A stretch of 64,000 nt of DNA from Warburgia ugandensis (taxonomy: Eukaryota; Streptophyta; Magnoliopsida; Canellales; Canellaceae): NCBI GenBank assembly GCA_035236585.1, contig CP141136.1:50981136-51045135 (forward strand). The letters are read 5' to 3'. Of the stretch, positions 1-10,890 are shown one piece after another. The position numbers were made by a program, and so were the translations under genes. The notes below the pieces were generated by a model, which saw nothing but the letters and a program-made list of their open reading frames with translations, did no database searches and was not told the origin of the DNA. Position 1 is the first letter of the stretch. Each line of letters opens with the position of its first letter.

Positions 1-180
1 GGTGATTTTGGTCTCGTTGGATTCCTTTTTCTAAGATCCATCTAATGGAACCATTTTTAGGACCAAATTCCTGGGTTCAGTCAAGGTGAATAGTGAAATG
101 ACTATAATGCCCTTATCTTTAAAAACTGATCTTTTCATTGCTAAACTCAATATTACAAAATTGGAGTCATTAAAATAACA
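1..180 (-). mobile_element. F5 LTR, outer end, running off the left edge
   Basis: The reverse complement of these 180 bases aligns throughout with the first ~210 bases of the LTR starting at 60030. Shared features are a TGACTC near the tip, a pyrimidine-rich GTCATTTCACT stretch, and a run beginning AAAAAGGAATCCAAC. This is therefore the U3 tip of a second F5-family LTR on the minus strand. The terminal CA of the TG...CA pair falls at 179-180, followed by CTCAA as candidate target-site duplication. The rest of the element lies outside the window, so solo LTR and full element cannot be told apart. Confidence 0.7.
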
Positions 181-1274
181 CTCAAGATATAAAATAAAAT
201 ACATAGCTACTAGAATCAGTTATCAACAAGGAACTTCAAATAACTTTATTGATTGAAGGGGAAAATACATTGGAAATAGTGTGTATAATACATGGGTGTA
301 AATATGAAAATGACACACTTTTCCTAGGCCTAAAATTTGATTCAAATCATAGATAAAACACCTTCTAATTATCTCGAACTAAAATCAGATGATATGTAAG
401 TAAGATCCAAAAAATTATCAAGAAAAAAGATGGTAAGAATGATGGGACAAATGAAGGCAAAAGACACCTAGAGGTAGCTCTCTCTCTCTATCTCTCCCTC
501 TTAGAAAAAAGTGAATTTCAAGGAGGGAAATCAAGGATTCAAGCTCTTTCTTCTCTTGTATTTCACTAATAGAGAAGAGCTAACATGGATATTTGATGAA
601 TAAGTAAGAAAAACTAAGAAGGTAGAACAAAGAAATAAGGGAAAGCAAGAAAGATTTAAGTGTGTGAAACAAAGGCAACAAAATAAGAACAAACTAGCTA
701 CAAAAGCAATGAATTGAAATGAAACTACTAACCTAGAATCGAAGTGAAAAATAGAAAAAAAAAACCTTAAGAATCCAAAAGAAGAACAGCCCCAAAGAAA
801 TCAAAAGTCCAAGCTCCAAAGTTCACTAAGCTAGAGTGTTGCTTTCAAGGTTTTCTCACAAATACTTGGAAAAAATGTGGATTTCATCAAGATTTATAAA
901 TGGCTGGTTTTTCAATTGAATGAAACTTATTCTAGGAAAAGAAAGTGGATCTAGATCTAGGGTTTTAGTAAGGAAAGTTAGGTGGAGAGTGAGGTGAGTA
1001 AGACAACATCATGTTTCAGGCAAGGTGGCTGCCATATATTTAGAAAGGGGGGAGGAATCACCTTTTTAGGAAGGTGGCATGGAGCTCATTCCCTTCTAAA
1101 TACATGGCTTGGCTATTGGAAAAGAGAGAAATGGAATGAAAAAAATATGAAAAATGGGAAAGCATATAGGGTTTGAGGTGTTTTAGGTGTCAACTAGATC
1201 TAGGGGTTTTCTTGTTAAGAAACCATCTAAGATGACAACCAAGCAAGGGGGAGGCATCACTTTCTAGGAAGGTT

Positions 1275-4200
1275 TGGTAATGACCAAATTTGTAAGTCTT
1301 ATCAGTCAAACAAAAGTAACCCTCTTTTGATTACAGTCAAACATAGTATTTGTAATTAGTCGAATATTTAAGTCCTACTTATTTTAGAAAATAATTGGAT
1401 TGGATAGGAGGATAAATGTTTTATAAAATTTAAAATTTTGAAGTTATAATTTTTTGACAATATCCTCATAATTGGATTCTACTTGAAAATTGGAATCCAT
1501 CAACAAAAAGAACATTAAAAATGGAGTTTGGATGAAAAAGTTATTAGCATTTGAAGATGAAGGGTATTTTAGTAATTAAGAAAAAAGAGAAGAAATGAAA
1601 CGATTCAAAATGCAGGGGGGCGTTTTGATAATGACAACCCTCCATTATAGCGTCACCCCATCTGTGCCATGTCACTACATTTGTGCTGGAGAAAGGGCAG
1701 GTGCCGCCCCTCCTCCAGTCTTCTTCTGCGCCATCGGGATAAGTGATGGTGCTGGGAAAAATGCCAGTGGCACTACCCTCACTGCATCCCCTTCTCCCCC
1801 TCATCATCCGTCATCACTCTCCTCTCCATCTTCCTTCCCATTTCCCTTCGACCACCTGTTCTCCATTTTTTTCAACAACTATAACTATGGTTGCTATCTA
1901 AATCTTAACAACAGCCGCCCGAACAATGGTGGATCATCAATTTGACACCACCTTTGGGTTCATCTTGAAGACAGGATCAAAATCACCCTAACAATTGCTG
2001 AATTAGAGCTAGTTTCAATAGTGATTGGGGTGAACAATCAATTCTAGCAAAGTAGCATTTTTGATGAGCATTCGACAAAAAGTCTTTTTTTCTGGCAACA
2101 AATGAACGAGGAACAACTCCAATTTTGACTCGAGTGAAGGTCAGAGGTAGATCTACAAACCCATTTCATTTTGAGTAACTCAATTTAAAAAACATCACTG
2201 GTGGCAGCTACAATAGTCACCTTCTCCAACAACAACCAGTCACCACTAGTCGCCTTGTATTTTTTGTATTTTAGATCCAAAATTTTAATCTGGACCGTTA
2301 AACAAACTTGAAGCACAAAATCTCTAATTTTAAGGGATATACGTCTGATTTATGATTGGAAATGTCCATTGTATTCCTCTTAAGAATGCAATCCTAATTA
2401 TATGATAAAATTTAGGATCAAAGAACAATTTTAACTAATCATTGCCATAGAACTATGAAATTCTCATAGATCTATAAGACCAAAGATGATCAGACTGCAA
2501 AAAATGATCCATTCGCTTACTTAGAATATCTATATACCTAGATCAAACCTAAATTAAGGACATTAATCCATGGATCATAGATCTGACCATTGATAAATAG
2601 GATTGGAGTCTAGATCAATAATTTAGGCCATTGATCTGTGAATTTGACTAATGATCAATACACAATGGGATATAATAATTAGATTCTTACCCTTAGAGGG
2701 CTATACATGTCTAATTTATGACCGGAAAGGTCTATTAGATTTGTCTTGATGATGCAAACTGAATTATAAAATAAAATTTAGGATTAGAGAACAATTTTAA
2801 CTAATCATTGCCTAAAAACTATAAAATTATCACAGACCTATAAGACTAAAGATGATTAGACCCCAAGAATAATCCATTGGATAACATAAAATATCTATAT
2901 ACCCAAATCAACCCTAAATTAAGGACTTTAATCCTTAGATCATAAATTTGACCATTGATTGATAGGATCAGAGTCTAGATCAATGACCTAGCCCATTGAT
3001 CTATGAATCTGATTGATGATCAATAGAGAATGGGAAATAATACTTGGATTCTTATAGTTAAATTATATCCAGGATGCTATAAAACCTTGAAGGAGATTTA
3101 GGATTCAAATTGACGAAAAACGCAAATTAAAGTGGATTCCTTGAGGGAGGTAGTTTGATGCTACTAAGTTTTCAATAAATTTATATATGCATTCATTGCA
3201 TATTTTGAAACAAGTTGGATAAATTTCATGATCCATGGTGATTGAGTTTTGAAATATATGTATGCATATATATCTCTTTTTCGGGCTAATGAGCCTAGTG
3301 GGCACTATGCTAAGAGGTTGTTTGTACGGGGTTGGCCTCCCAGCCTCTAACCACTAAAGGTGCTAGGTATCATTGCCCAAAGTGGCACTTGTCCTTTTTC
3401 TTGACTGTTATAGTGGGGGACTACCACTAGAGGTGTTCACAACACCCTTTTCGAGACACATCCATAGTCAACCATAGAGGCTATGATGGATGGTCTCTAG
3501 ATACTGGGGACACATGATTTCAGATAGGTCTAGTTGTGAGCATAGTGGGCCCTATGATTTCTGTTTTAGTATCACCATACATGGTGCATTGAGATGGTCA
3601 TAGATGAGTACTCGTGACCAGTTGGTTGATGTGTTCTTCGAGATCCCCATGTGCATAAAAACTACCATAGGGTTAGGATATCTTGTATTAGGTTTGATCG
3701 ATTACTATTTTAAGAATTTAGTAAGGTTTATATCATTATTGATTGATTGATTTTGATGGAAGTTCCATTACTTGAATTTATAAATGTATAAATGATTTAT
3801 GCATGAATGCCCATGTTCATATAAGGTGACTGCATGATTTTATTACCCGAAAAACCCTTTTCAAAATTATGCATGTTGTGTTAAATATTCAACCAAATAT
3901 ATTATTTTTACAAATTAGCCCTAGCTGGATTGGAAGAAGCATCAAAAAATGTTATTGCTATGATCAAGTGAGTGAAGATAAAGACAAGTATGAATGTAAG
4001 TATATGACTCATCCTTTTTGGGACATGTATATGTAAATTATATAGCTGAATTGTGGGTTGTGACTAGCTAGGCCTGGGATACATATACTTTAATTTTAAT
4101 TTTAATTTTAATTTTATTTTTCTTGAAAGTAAATGACACTTGAGATTTTCAAAATGAATTTAAACTAAAAAGATTCTTTTGCTACACTACATTGCTTCAT

Positions 4201-4282
4201 AAGATTTTTTTCAAACAAGGATATTCTGCATTAGGAATTAGTTTTGTATTTAAAAATGCATGTGAAAACTCAGGTCGACACA
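1275..4282 (+). mobile_element. F3 solo LTR (3.0 kb)
   Basis: The segment begins TGGTAATGACC and ends GGTCGACACA, matching in order the minus-strand LTR at 29781-32282. Shared parts are 'aaccctctt' near the start, a 'gaatcca...atggagtt' block, a CAGGGGGGCGTTTTGATAA-type block at 1612-1635, the conserved U5 block at 3283-3560 and the 'gaaaac.c.ggtcg' end. The flanks share GGTT (1271-1274 and 4283-4286), a short probable target-site duplication. No primer-binding site or gag follows, so it is a solo LTR left by LTR-LTR recombination. Reading frames inside it, such as 1595-1945, are not genes. Confidence 0.75.
4089..4120. repeat. TTTTAA hexanucleotide microsatellite
   Basis: About five head-to-tail copies of a TTAATT-like hexamer lie near the 3' end of the F3 solo LTR. 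Simple sequence repeat, no further meaning seen. Confidence 0.9.
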
Positions 4283-5055
4283 GGTTCCTTCCTCCCTTAA
4301 GAAAAAATATGAAACCCTAGCTTGCATGTAGGAAAAAGATGAAAAATAAAAATGGAAGGTAGTATTTTCTCTCTTGACTGGTTCACCTATGCATGATCAT
4401 CTTGCCAATTACATTGTTCCTCAAAACATTCCAATTATCCTTTGAAAATTGTATTTTTAACTTAGGATAATTTCAAAATTTGATTCTCCAATCATGTGAC
4501 TCCATGTGCCATGGCTCTTACATGGCTTGATGGTTCCCTTTGATGGCTCATTCCTTGCTGACTTGAGTGTTTAACTCTCTTGACTTCAAAGCTTGAATGG
4601 CTTGGCTTCTTTAGGTCTCCTTGTTAGATAAGGATACCTAATGCATGACTCCATTCTCATGCAAAGGTGATGGCAATGTCTAGGTTTTGCACGGACCTTT
4701 TTAGTCACCTTTGATGCTTCCCATTTCCATCTTGCTTGCCATAAGATGATCTTGAACCTTGATTTAGCTTTGAAATGTTGAAATTTAGGTATTTGGTTTT
4801 GTTTTGTTCTTGATCTTCAAATCTCACCTCACTTGATCTCAATCATTGGTCATCTTATCAACACCTACAAGAGTAAAAACCCTAATCAAATCTTAGAAAC
4901 TCATGATGATTCACATACCTACTCTGGAATTGTTTTTAAGGGATTGTTAGGTCAAAAATGCCTTTGTTACAAATTTCTAAAAAAACTTTAAAATAATACT
5001 ATAATTTATAATACAAGGGGAACTAATTGGGCACTTTTTGTATGAACTAACTAAG

Positions 5056-6336
5056 CATTAAACTAAGAAAGAAAAGTAAAAGCAAGGTAATAAACTAACT
5101 AAGAATTGAAAAGATATTTCATTAATGGAATTTTTATAAGGGATTGACACAAGCAATAAAAGAATACATAAGCAGATAAAGAAAAAAAGCAATTAGAACT
5201 TCTTCAACCAGGCATGAATTCTACTGTAGGGTTCTTTTGTTGTGTCACTCAATAGGAGCTTGTACAATTCTCTTGAAGCCATAATACACTCAAATTACCA
5301 CCAAGTTATTCTAATCTATGACCTAACATGCCACTTAACCAAAGTTCAATTCCCAATCAATGATCCTTAGGAATGAAGTGTTAGGGAAGCTACAAAAAAG
5401 AGACATCTAATCTTAAAAGACTACCACCCTTAAAAGAAGAAGTGGAGTCAAAGAACATAATATTGTTCACTTATCTGTAGCTAGATACTCCACAAAAGAT
5501 GGCAGTTTTTAAGGAGGAAAGCAGAGAGGATATTAGCAATTATTCATATTAACGTAGGGTTAGCCATAGAAAGAGGTGCCCTTACCTTAAGGAAGAATTA
5601 GAAAAAGTAAAAGAAAAGAGATAGTGGACCTAGTCTTACAACTCACCAATTCCAACCATAGGAGATGATGAAGGAATTAGGTACTTGGATTCTTCCTACT
5701 CCTCAAAATGATGCCTTTAGATAAGAATGTTGGTTGGCTTTATGGAACAGTTTGCTTCTTCTCAACTATGCTTTAGGATTGCAAGCATCCTTGGTTACTT
5801 AGAAGTGGCACAAGGCATCTTCCTTTTCCTTATTGTTCCTAAATACTAAAAGAAAAGGAAAAAATAGAAACAAAAGATGTCTTTAGAAGAGTGAAAGGAG
5901 AGAGGATGATGAGGAATGAGGGGTGAAAGGCTTAGTATGTGTCAGGAAGAAGTGAAAGTGGGTGGTGGATGCATGGAAGAGAAGGGGAGATGGGGGTAAG
6001 GTGTGTAAATGCAAAAGATGGTGCATGCATGTAAGATCTAAGCATGTTATGCATGAATGTAAAGAAAAGAAAGAAGGGGAGGTGCATGCATGTAATCCTA
6101 AGGTGAGGATGCATGCAATGAAAATATGAGGAAAGGTGCTTTGTGTGGAGAAACAAGGCATGCAAGGGAAAAGCTATATGTAAAAATATATGGTGGTTTG
6201 CATACGAAAGAAAGCACGAGAAGATATGATCGATGAGATAATGGAAGAAAGAAAAGAAGGAGGTACAGGGGATGGTTGAGACCCTTACCTCTTTTCCAAA
6301 GGATGTGGATGTATGGATCTAGGAGAGAGTGGTTGT
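5056..6336 (-). other. Element A 3' untranslated region, first part
   Basis: AT-rich stretch with no protein similarity that I can see. It is purine-rich on the plus strand, with repeated GCATGCATG-type words around 5965-6175. It lies between the left LTR of A and the insertion point of B. If B (6337-24363) is removed it becomes contiguous with 24364-26974, which leads into integrase relics on the same strand. I therefore read it as the noncoding 3' part of element A. The open frames at 5883-6165 (minus) are the low-complexity complement of this purine-rich tract. Confidence 0.4.
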
Positions 6337-7158
6337 TGCAATTTTAAGTTAAACTCATAAGCGCATGAATCAGTTGTAGTGTTCTCATGCAAGGAGGTCA
6401 ATCCCATGAGGAGTCAAACAAATGTGATACCAATGGTCCTTACTTTAAATCATCTAACCTAGCAAAATACAAGAGATCTTTAACCTAAACTAAGAATAGA
6501 AATTAACGCATGGAAATGGGAATTATGCAAAAACTAGAAACATGCTAAAATTGAAAAATTTCCTAAAACATGGTTTTTAATAATAAGACTTTCCTAATGA
6601 AACTTTCTAAAAATGTAGTTTATCAACTTTTGCAAATCAACTTTCATAAGCATGAATTTAAGAAACTAACCTAATAAAACATGCACTAATCATATATTTT
6701 CCTAATCATGCTACTTTTAAAGAATGCAATGGAAATTGAGAGAATGAACTTTAATAACCAACAATAAATTAATAACTTGCTAACAAACTAATTAAGATCA
6801 ACAAATAAACACTAACTAACTAATTTTCCTAACATGAATGAATGCTACAACTTGGAATCTAATCATTCAATAGATCACTCAAAACTATGCACTCTAACCA
6901 TGGATTGCATGGATCCAACATGATTTGATAAGTCCAATTCATGTCTGTTGGTGTGAAATATTAAACTAAGAATCCACAATTAAGCAAGCATACTAACAAA
7001 GCTTTCCAACTTCAGCCATAAAATCCTTCAAAACCATGCTTTCTACCCTTGGATTGGAACATCAAATTGAGTTCACTGCAAATGGTTCTCAAAAACTCGA
7101 ACAAACTTTCCTTATATATGGGACGACGATGCTCCCATGTATTCTTTAGGGCCTTTCT

Positions 7159-7790
7159 TCAATTAGATATTAATGTGAATGCAACATAACTATGTAGCCC
7201 TATTCCTAATATATTGACCCCAAATAACATATCCAAATTATAAGAAATCCCATAGAAGCCACAATTGCCGAATTCACACCTTGCAAACTGTGATTTGTTA
7301 TTGTATGTAAATAAATTGCAAATATGGTCCAAGTAATAAATGCCCAAGTTTTCTTGGGATCCCAATTCCAATAAGATCCCCATGCCTCATTAGCCCATAC
7401 TGCTCCCGACAAAATACCTATAGTTAAAAAAATAAATGCTAGACTAATGATACGATAACTCCAATGATCCAATTACTGAGTCAATTGAAACCTGTGATAA
7501 TTTCTAAATGAAAGAAAAGAAGTGTTTAGTAAAACACTTCTTTTTTCATTAAATTATTAGATCTCACTAAAGGAAATTGCCTCAACTAATAAATGATTTT
7601 TTTAAAGAACAATATCTATGTTTTTTGGAAATGTAATGATTAGAAGATCTATTGATAATAATGATCCATACAAAAGGGCTGCATAGCTTAATAACATCAT
7701 ACTTACGTGCATCATTAACCACTAGGATTGCAGAACAGGTACTAATATTGTGGATTGATGCATTTCAGTTAAAAGACCTGAAGTAGCAAT
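7159..7790 (-). pseudogene. ccsA: ccsA fragment (plastid cytochrome c biogenesis protein)
   Basis: In the plastid, CcsA is a membrane protein needed for haem attachment to c-type cytochromes. On the minus strand from about 7790 the translation reads through the tract TEMHQSTILVP, then [14 protein letters not shown]. At 7206-7472 follows the highly conserved [18 protein letters not shown] haem-handling segment, and then the C-terminus ending ...FTLISN with a stop at 7159-7161. Only roughly the C-terminal two thirds is present. There are in-frame stops in the middle part and a frameshift near 7205-7260. At 7785-7795 it is fused to ycf2 across a short shared 'caa'. Confidence 0.93.
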
Positions 7791-8311
7791 CAACTCTGAA
7801 TCAGTTGTTAGAATCAATAGGTGTTCAAATTGTTCATTTGAATAAATTGAAACCCTTCTTATTGGATGACCATGATACTTCCCAAAGATCAAAATTCTTG
7901 ATCAATGGAGGAAGAATATCACCATTTTTGTTCAATAAGATACCAAAGTGGATGATTGAATCATTCCATACTAGAAATAATCGCAGGAAATCATTTGATA
8001 ACACTGATTCCTATTTCTCAATGATATCCCATGATCGAGACAATTGGCTAAATCCTGTGAAACCATTTCATAGAAGTTCATTGATATCTTCTTTCTATAA
8101 AGCAAATTGACTTCGATTCTTGAATAATCCACATCACTTCTAGTTCTATTGTAACAAAAGATTCCCTTTTTATGTGGAAAAGACTTGTATCAATAATTAT
8201 GATCTTACATATTGACAATTCCTCAATATCTTGTTCATTTGCAACAAAATATTTTCTTTGTGCGTCGGTAAAAAAAAACTTGTTTTTTTGGAGAGAGATA
8301 CTATTTCAGTA
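7788..8311 (+). pseudogene. ycf2: ycf2 internal fragment (plastid)
   Basis: Ycf2 is the giant FtsH-related plastid protein, part of the inner-envelope protein-import motor. Here about 175 codons from the C-terminal half remain. The frame opens with [19 protein letters not shown] and continues through [18 protein letters not shown] and [19 protein letters not shown]. It then meets stops (8108, and again before 8220) while homology continues to about 8311 (..ERDTIS..). Both ends are joints: left with ccsA, right with the dispersed repeat at 8312. It comes from the inverted repeat, unlike its neighbours. Confidence 0.93.
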
Positions 8312-8444
8312 ATTGGATCTAATGAAAAATTAGAGTATTTGTTTTGTTTGGATTTGTTAACTCAAGTGTTCAAAGAAAGCTTCTTCCTTGAAAAAAGAAA
8401 TGAGTTATAATAGAAATAGAACACTTTTTTTTTCCATTAGGTAA

Positions 8445-8497
<53 letters not shown>

Positions 8498-8530
8498 GAA
8501 AGGGAAATCTTATCATAAGAATGAAAATAG
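8312..8530. repeat. Mosaic-joint repeat, copy 1 (R1)
   Basis: About 220 bases beginning ATTGGATCTAATGAAAAATT. The same sequence recurs at 9865-10006 and 10702-10890, always between two unrelated plastid fragments. Copies 1 and 3 share the full length up to the end 'tatcataagaatgaaaatag'. Copy 1 differs mainly by expansion of an AAT run. It is AT-rich and codes for nothing recognisable. It is probably plastid spacer sequence, but I cannot place it. Confidence 0.85.
8448..8497. repeat. AAT trinucleotide microsatellite
   Basis: About 16 uninterrupted AAT units inside copy 1 of the joint repeat. The matching place in copy 3 (about 10835-10855) has only a few units interrupted by other bases, so the run expanded after the copies separated. 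Confidence 0.95.
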
Positions 8531-8838
8531 ACCTCATTGTTGTTATTGTTGCTTCAATAACAATTTCAATTTCAAATCAGATAAATCATTTGATCTATGA
8601 TTCATTGGAAGAAAAGAAGGAATGGCTTGGCTAGGTACTGTACTGGCCAGGCCAAGCGAATAAAAGAACCTTTCGGACCAAATCAAAGAGGTACTCTTTC
8701 TATTGGAGATATCTTTTTCAAATCGTTATCTAAATTGCTGATCAAATTTGTATGTATCTATAGAATAAATAAAGAAAGAGAAAGACTTTTATCAATCTTT
8801 ACTTCAGGTGTCACATATGAATTATCAATTTGTAATTG

Positions 8839-8926
8839 GGAGAGATGGCTGAGTGGACTAAAGTAGCGGATTGCTAATCTGTTGTACGAGCTTCTCGTAC
8901 TGAGGGTTGGAATCCCTCTTTCTCTA
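8839..8926 (+). pseudogene. trnS-GCU: trnS-GCU (plastid tRNA-Ser), decayed
   Basis: An 88-base class II tRNA with the expected start GGAGAGATGGCTGAGTGG, anticodon loop ..TTGCTAA.. (GCU) and a long variable arm ending in CTCGTAC. It has changes that break it: the T-loop GTTCGA reads GTTGGA, the D-stem/anticodon region has G-to-A changes, and the acceptor 3' strand is altered. The upstream 8531-8838 is plastid-like spacer without a recognised gene. In plastomes trnS-GCU and trnG-UCC are transcribed divergently; here they converge, so they came in as separate pieces. Confidence 0.9.
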
Positions 8927-9080
8927 TTCCCTCGGATCACTTGAGATTTTTTTTTTTGAATTAAAAAAAATCTCAATCCCTTGTTGTTTGATCATAGTGA
9001 AATGTATGGACTAGAGAAAATCATAAAAAAAATGTAGAAATAAAGCAAGGAAAGTGGAAAAACCTCTAATCTTTGCTTTT

Positions 9081-9097
9081 CATTAGACAATGGACGC
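9081..9097 (-). pseudogene. trnR-UCU: trnR-UCU 5' scrap (plastid)
   Basis: The minus strand reads GCGTCCATTGTCTAATG, the first 17 bases of plastid tRNA-Arg(UCU), and then stops abruptly at a joint. This fits its native place just downstream of trnG-UCC, whose 3' exon lies about 150 bases upstream in this orientation. The word 'tttgcttttcatt' occurs on both sides of the breakpoint. Confidence 0.6.
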
Positions 9098-9244
9098 TTT
9101 GCTTTTCATTCTGATTTTATTTTTTTGCATTCTTTCCTATCGCTTATTCAGATAAAAGAATCAGATTGGATGTGAGAGATTTTAGGGGATAAAGAAAAGA
9201 TGCATATCCACATCAATGATGTAGTATAATAATAATTAATATGG

Positions 9245-9293
9245 AGTAGGTAGTGAGAATCGAACTGGCATTGTTAGCTTGGAAGGCTAAGGG
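9245..9293 (-). pseudogene. trnG-UCC: trnG-UCC 3' exon (plastid)
   Basis: On the minus strand this reads as the 3' exon of intron-containing plastid tRNA-Gly: CCCTTAGCCTTCCAAGC with anticodon TCC, followed by a T-arm in which the conserved GGTTCGATTCC is mutated. Upstream (plus 9294 onward) lies group II intron sequence with the typical 3' end GACTATAAC-like element and a domain V/VI-like stretch. The 5' exon is not seen. Confidence 0.8.
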
Positions 9294-9864
9294 TTATAGT
9301 TGATGTTGATTCATCATTTTTAACACCTTTAATTCAAAACCAAATATGAAACTTTAGTTTCATTTGGCTCCTTTATGGAAGAGAAATGATTCCCAAATCT
9401 AAAGCGTAAACAAAACTTAAAAAAAAAAAAACATTTACGATATGGTGTGTGAAAAAAGGGGAGTCATAGCAAATCCAAATTGAAAGAAAAAATTTGATCC
9501 ATAACATGTATGTCAGCTTTTCTGTATGAATATGAATTGCATCCAAGATAACTCGCTTTCTAGATGATCCCTCTAGAAGAGGGGGATTCTAACAAATCCT
9601 TCTAGTTACTTCGTTCTCTAATAATTATTGGCATAATTGTTGGAGGCTCATATGAAAGATCCATTGAAGTCGGAACATCAAATTGAGTTGCGCAAGAATC
9701 CTTAGATCCACCTTTTTCAACTTCACCCTCAATTCTTTCAAGCAAAGAAAGGATTTCTAACAAAAAATAGAAAGAAGAATAGTTTGAATTTGAGTCTTAT
9801 CTTTTTTCAAAGCTATTCCTTTCTTCCCTACTTATTCACCTGCCATATCTTATGAATTGGGGTC
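9294..9864 (-). pseudogene. trnG-UCC intron remnant and adjoining plastid-like sequence
   Basis: The part next to the exon (9294-9400) resembles the 3' end of the trnG group II intron, including an inverted 'gaaactttagtttc' pair. The further part to 9864 is AT-rich plastid-like sequence that I cannot assign. The 18-base word 'ggaacatcaaattgagtt' at about 9671 is also present at the left edge of the insertion (about 7055). No 5' exon of trnG is reached before the next joint at 9865. Confidence 0.5.
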
Positions 9865-10006
9865 AATTGGATCTAATGAAAAATTAGAGTATTTGTTTTG
9901 TTTGGGTTTGTGAACATAAGTGTTCAAACAAAGCTTCTTCCTTGAACAAACAAATGAGTTATAATAGAAATAGAATTTTTTTTTTCAATAGGTAAGGTAA
10001 TAAAAA
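9865..10006. repeat. Mosaic-joint repeat, copy 2 (R2, shorter)
   Basis: Matches the first ~140 bases of copies 1 and 3, from ATTGGATCTAATG through 'ggtaaggtaataaaaa', with a handful of substitutions. It then passes into the upstream region of ndhF. It lacks the AAT/'agggaaatcttatc' portion. Confidence 0.85.
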
Positions 10007-10362
10007 CTTATTAAGTAGTAACTTTTAACCAGTAACTTGATTATTTGGACAATTCTAACTCCTTGATTTGAATTTTCTCAATATCTGAGAAAGAATCAAA
10101 ATAATTATGTTATGAATTCAAAATCATATTTGAATTTTATATCTTAATTTTTTTTCTTTGATTATTGTTCCTTTCGAAAGAGATAAGAACTGGTGAATCA
10201 AAATTTTTTTATCTTGTAAGAACAAAAAAATTTGATTTTATTATGGAATATATATATCAATATGCAAGGATCATACCTTTCGTTCCACTTGCAGTTACTA
10301 TATCAATAGGATTGGGACTTCTGCTTATTTCGACTGCAACAAAAAATCTTCGTCGTATGTAA
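10007..10362 (+). pseudogene. ndhF: ndhF 5' region and first 40 codons (plastid)
   Basis: NdhF is a proton-pumping membrane subunit of the plastid NDH complex. From ATG at 10243 the frame reads [18 protein letters not shown] and then [17 protein letters not shown], the recognisable N-terminus. A TAA follows immediately at the fragment joint, where a tryptophan codon would come next in a real gene. A normal ndhF is about 740 codons, so over 90% is missing. The 230 bases upstream resemble the native ndhF upstream spacer. Confidence 0.92.
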
Positions 10363-10456
10363 GACTTATCTCATCTTAGCAATTGTATTGTTATGCTAGA
10401 ATAGAATTTTTTTTCTTGAATAAATCATGAATGTTTCTATGGTAGTATTAACAATC

Positions 10457-10642
10457 TCATCGAAAACTTATAGTAGCTTTCCAAACAAGGGCTAAGAGAA
10501 AAAGGAACACATGTATGACTGGCATAACATCTACAATTGGATTGAAAAAAGCATAAGCCTTGGGTAATTTGGTGAAGAAAAAGCTACTCGAATGAAGGGC
10601 AGAATTAAGATAGATATAAATCAAACTAAAGATATTAAGCAT
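10457..10642 (-). pseudogene. psbK: psbK, full-length copy in the nucleus
   Basis: An uninterrupted 61-codon frame on the minus strand starting [16 protein letters not shown], with the conserved mature start [19 protein letters not shown] and the hydrophobic tail ending SFR. PsbK is a small photosystem II core subunit made in the plastid. The native leader (psbK upstream sequence) is retained at 10643-10701. It is intact by length, but with substitutions at usually conserved places and no nuclear promoter or transit peptide. I treat it as a transferred pseudogene, not a working gene. Confidence 0.9.
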
Positions 10643-10701
10643 AACAAAGATTTCATTCTTGGAGATAATTTCATTTTTAATGAGCTATTGATATAAGGGA
10701 A

Positions 10702-10890
10702 AGATCTAGTGAAAAATTAGAATATTTGTTTTGTTTGGGTTTGTGAACTTAAGTGTTCAAAGAAAGCTTCTTCCTTGAAAAAAGAAATGAGTTATAATAG
10801 AAATAGATTTTTTTTTCTAATAGGTAAGGTAATAAAAAGAAAAATAAATAATAATAAGAAAGGGAAATCTTATCATAAGAATGAAAATAG
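10702..10890. repeat. Mosaic-joint repeat, copy 3 (R3)
   Basis: Begins GATCTAGTGAAAAATTAGAA and runs to 'tatcataagaatgaaaatag', colinear with copy 1 (8312-8530) but with an unexpanded AAT tract. It lies between the psbK leader and the ndhD C-terminus. Confidence 0.85.

Larger units (their letters stand above)
181..5055 (-). mobile_element. Element A 3' LTR relic (Athila/Tat-like), interrupted
   Basis: The parts outside the nested LTR at 1275-4282 resemble element B's LTRs in the same orientation. The clearest match is about 4480-5045, which follows the order of 23780-24363: a run of ..TGGCTT.. words, 'cctacaa', and then the terminal motif 'aactaattggg' close to the LTR tip. The segment at 950-1110 resembles 13560-13690 ('ggtggctgccat'). 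No protein is visible. The exact right boundary (~5045-5060) is inferred from the expected LTR tip. Old and divergent; the LTR assignment is moderately sure, the limits are approximate. Confidence 0.5.

Noticed and set aside
1595..1945. 116-codon frame
   Set aside because: It lies in the transcribed part of the F3 solo LTR, has low-complexity Ser/Pro-rich content, and is not kept in the other F3 copy.
5883..6165. 92- and 77-codon Ser/Phe/His-rich frames (minus)
   Set aside because: They are complements of a purine-rich noncoding tract, with no start context or homology.
7508..7544. Strong hairpin AAAAGAAGTGTTT..AAACACTTCTTTT, resembling a terminator
   Set aside because: It falls inside the ccsA coding region homology (the ..NTSFLS.. 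part), so it is a by-product of coding sequence in a pseudogene.
8839..9293. Functional nuclear tRNA-Ser and tRNA-Gly genes
   Set aside because: They are plastid-derived, with damaged T-loops and acceptor ends, and the Gly gene lacks its 5' exon.
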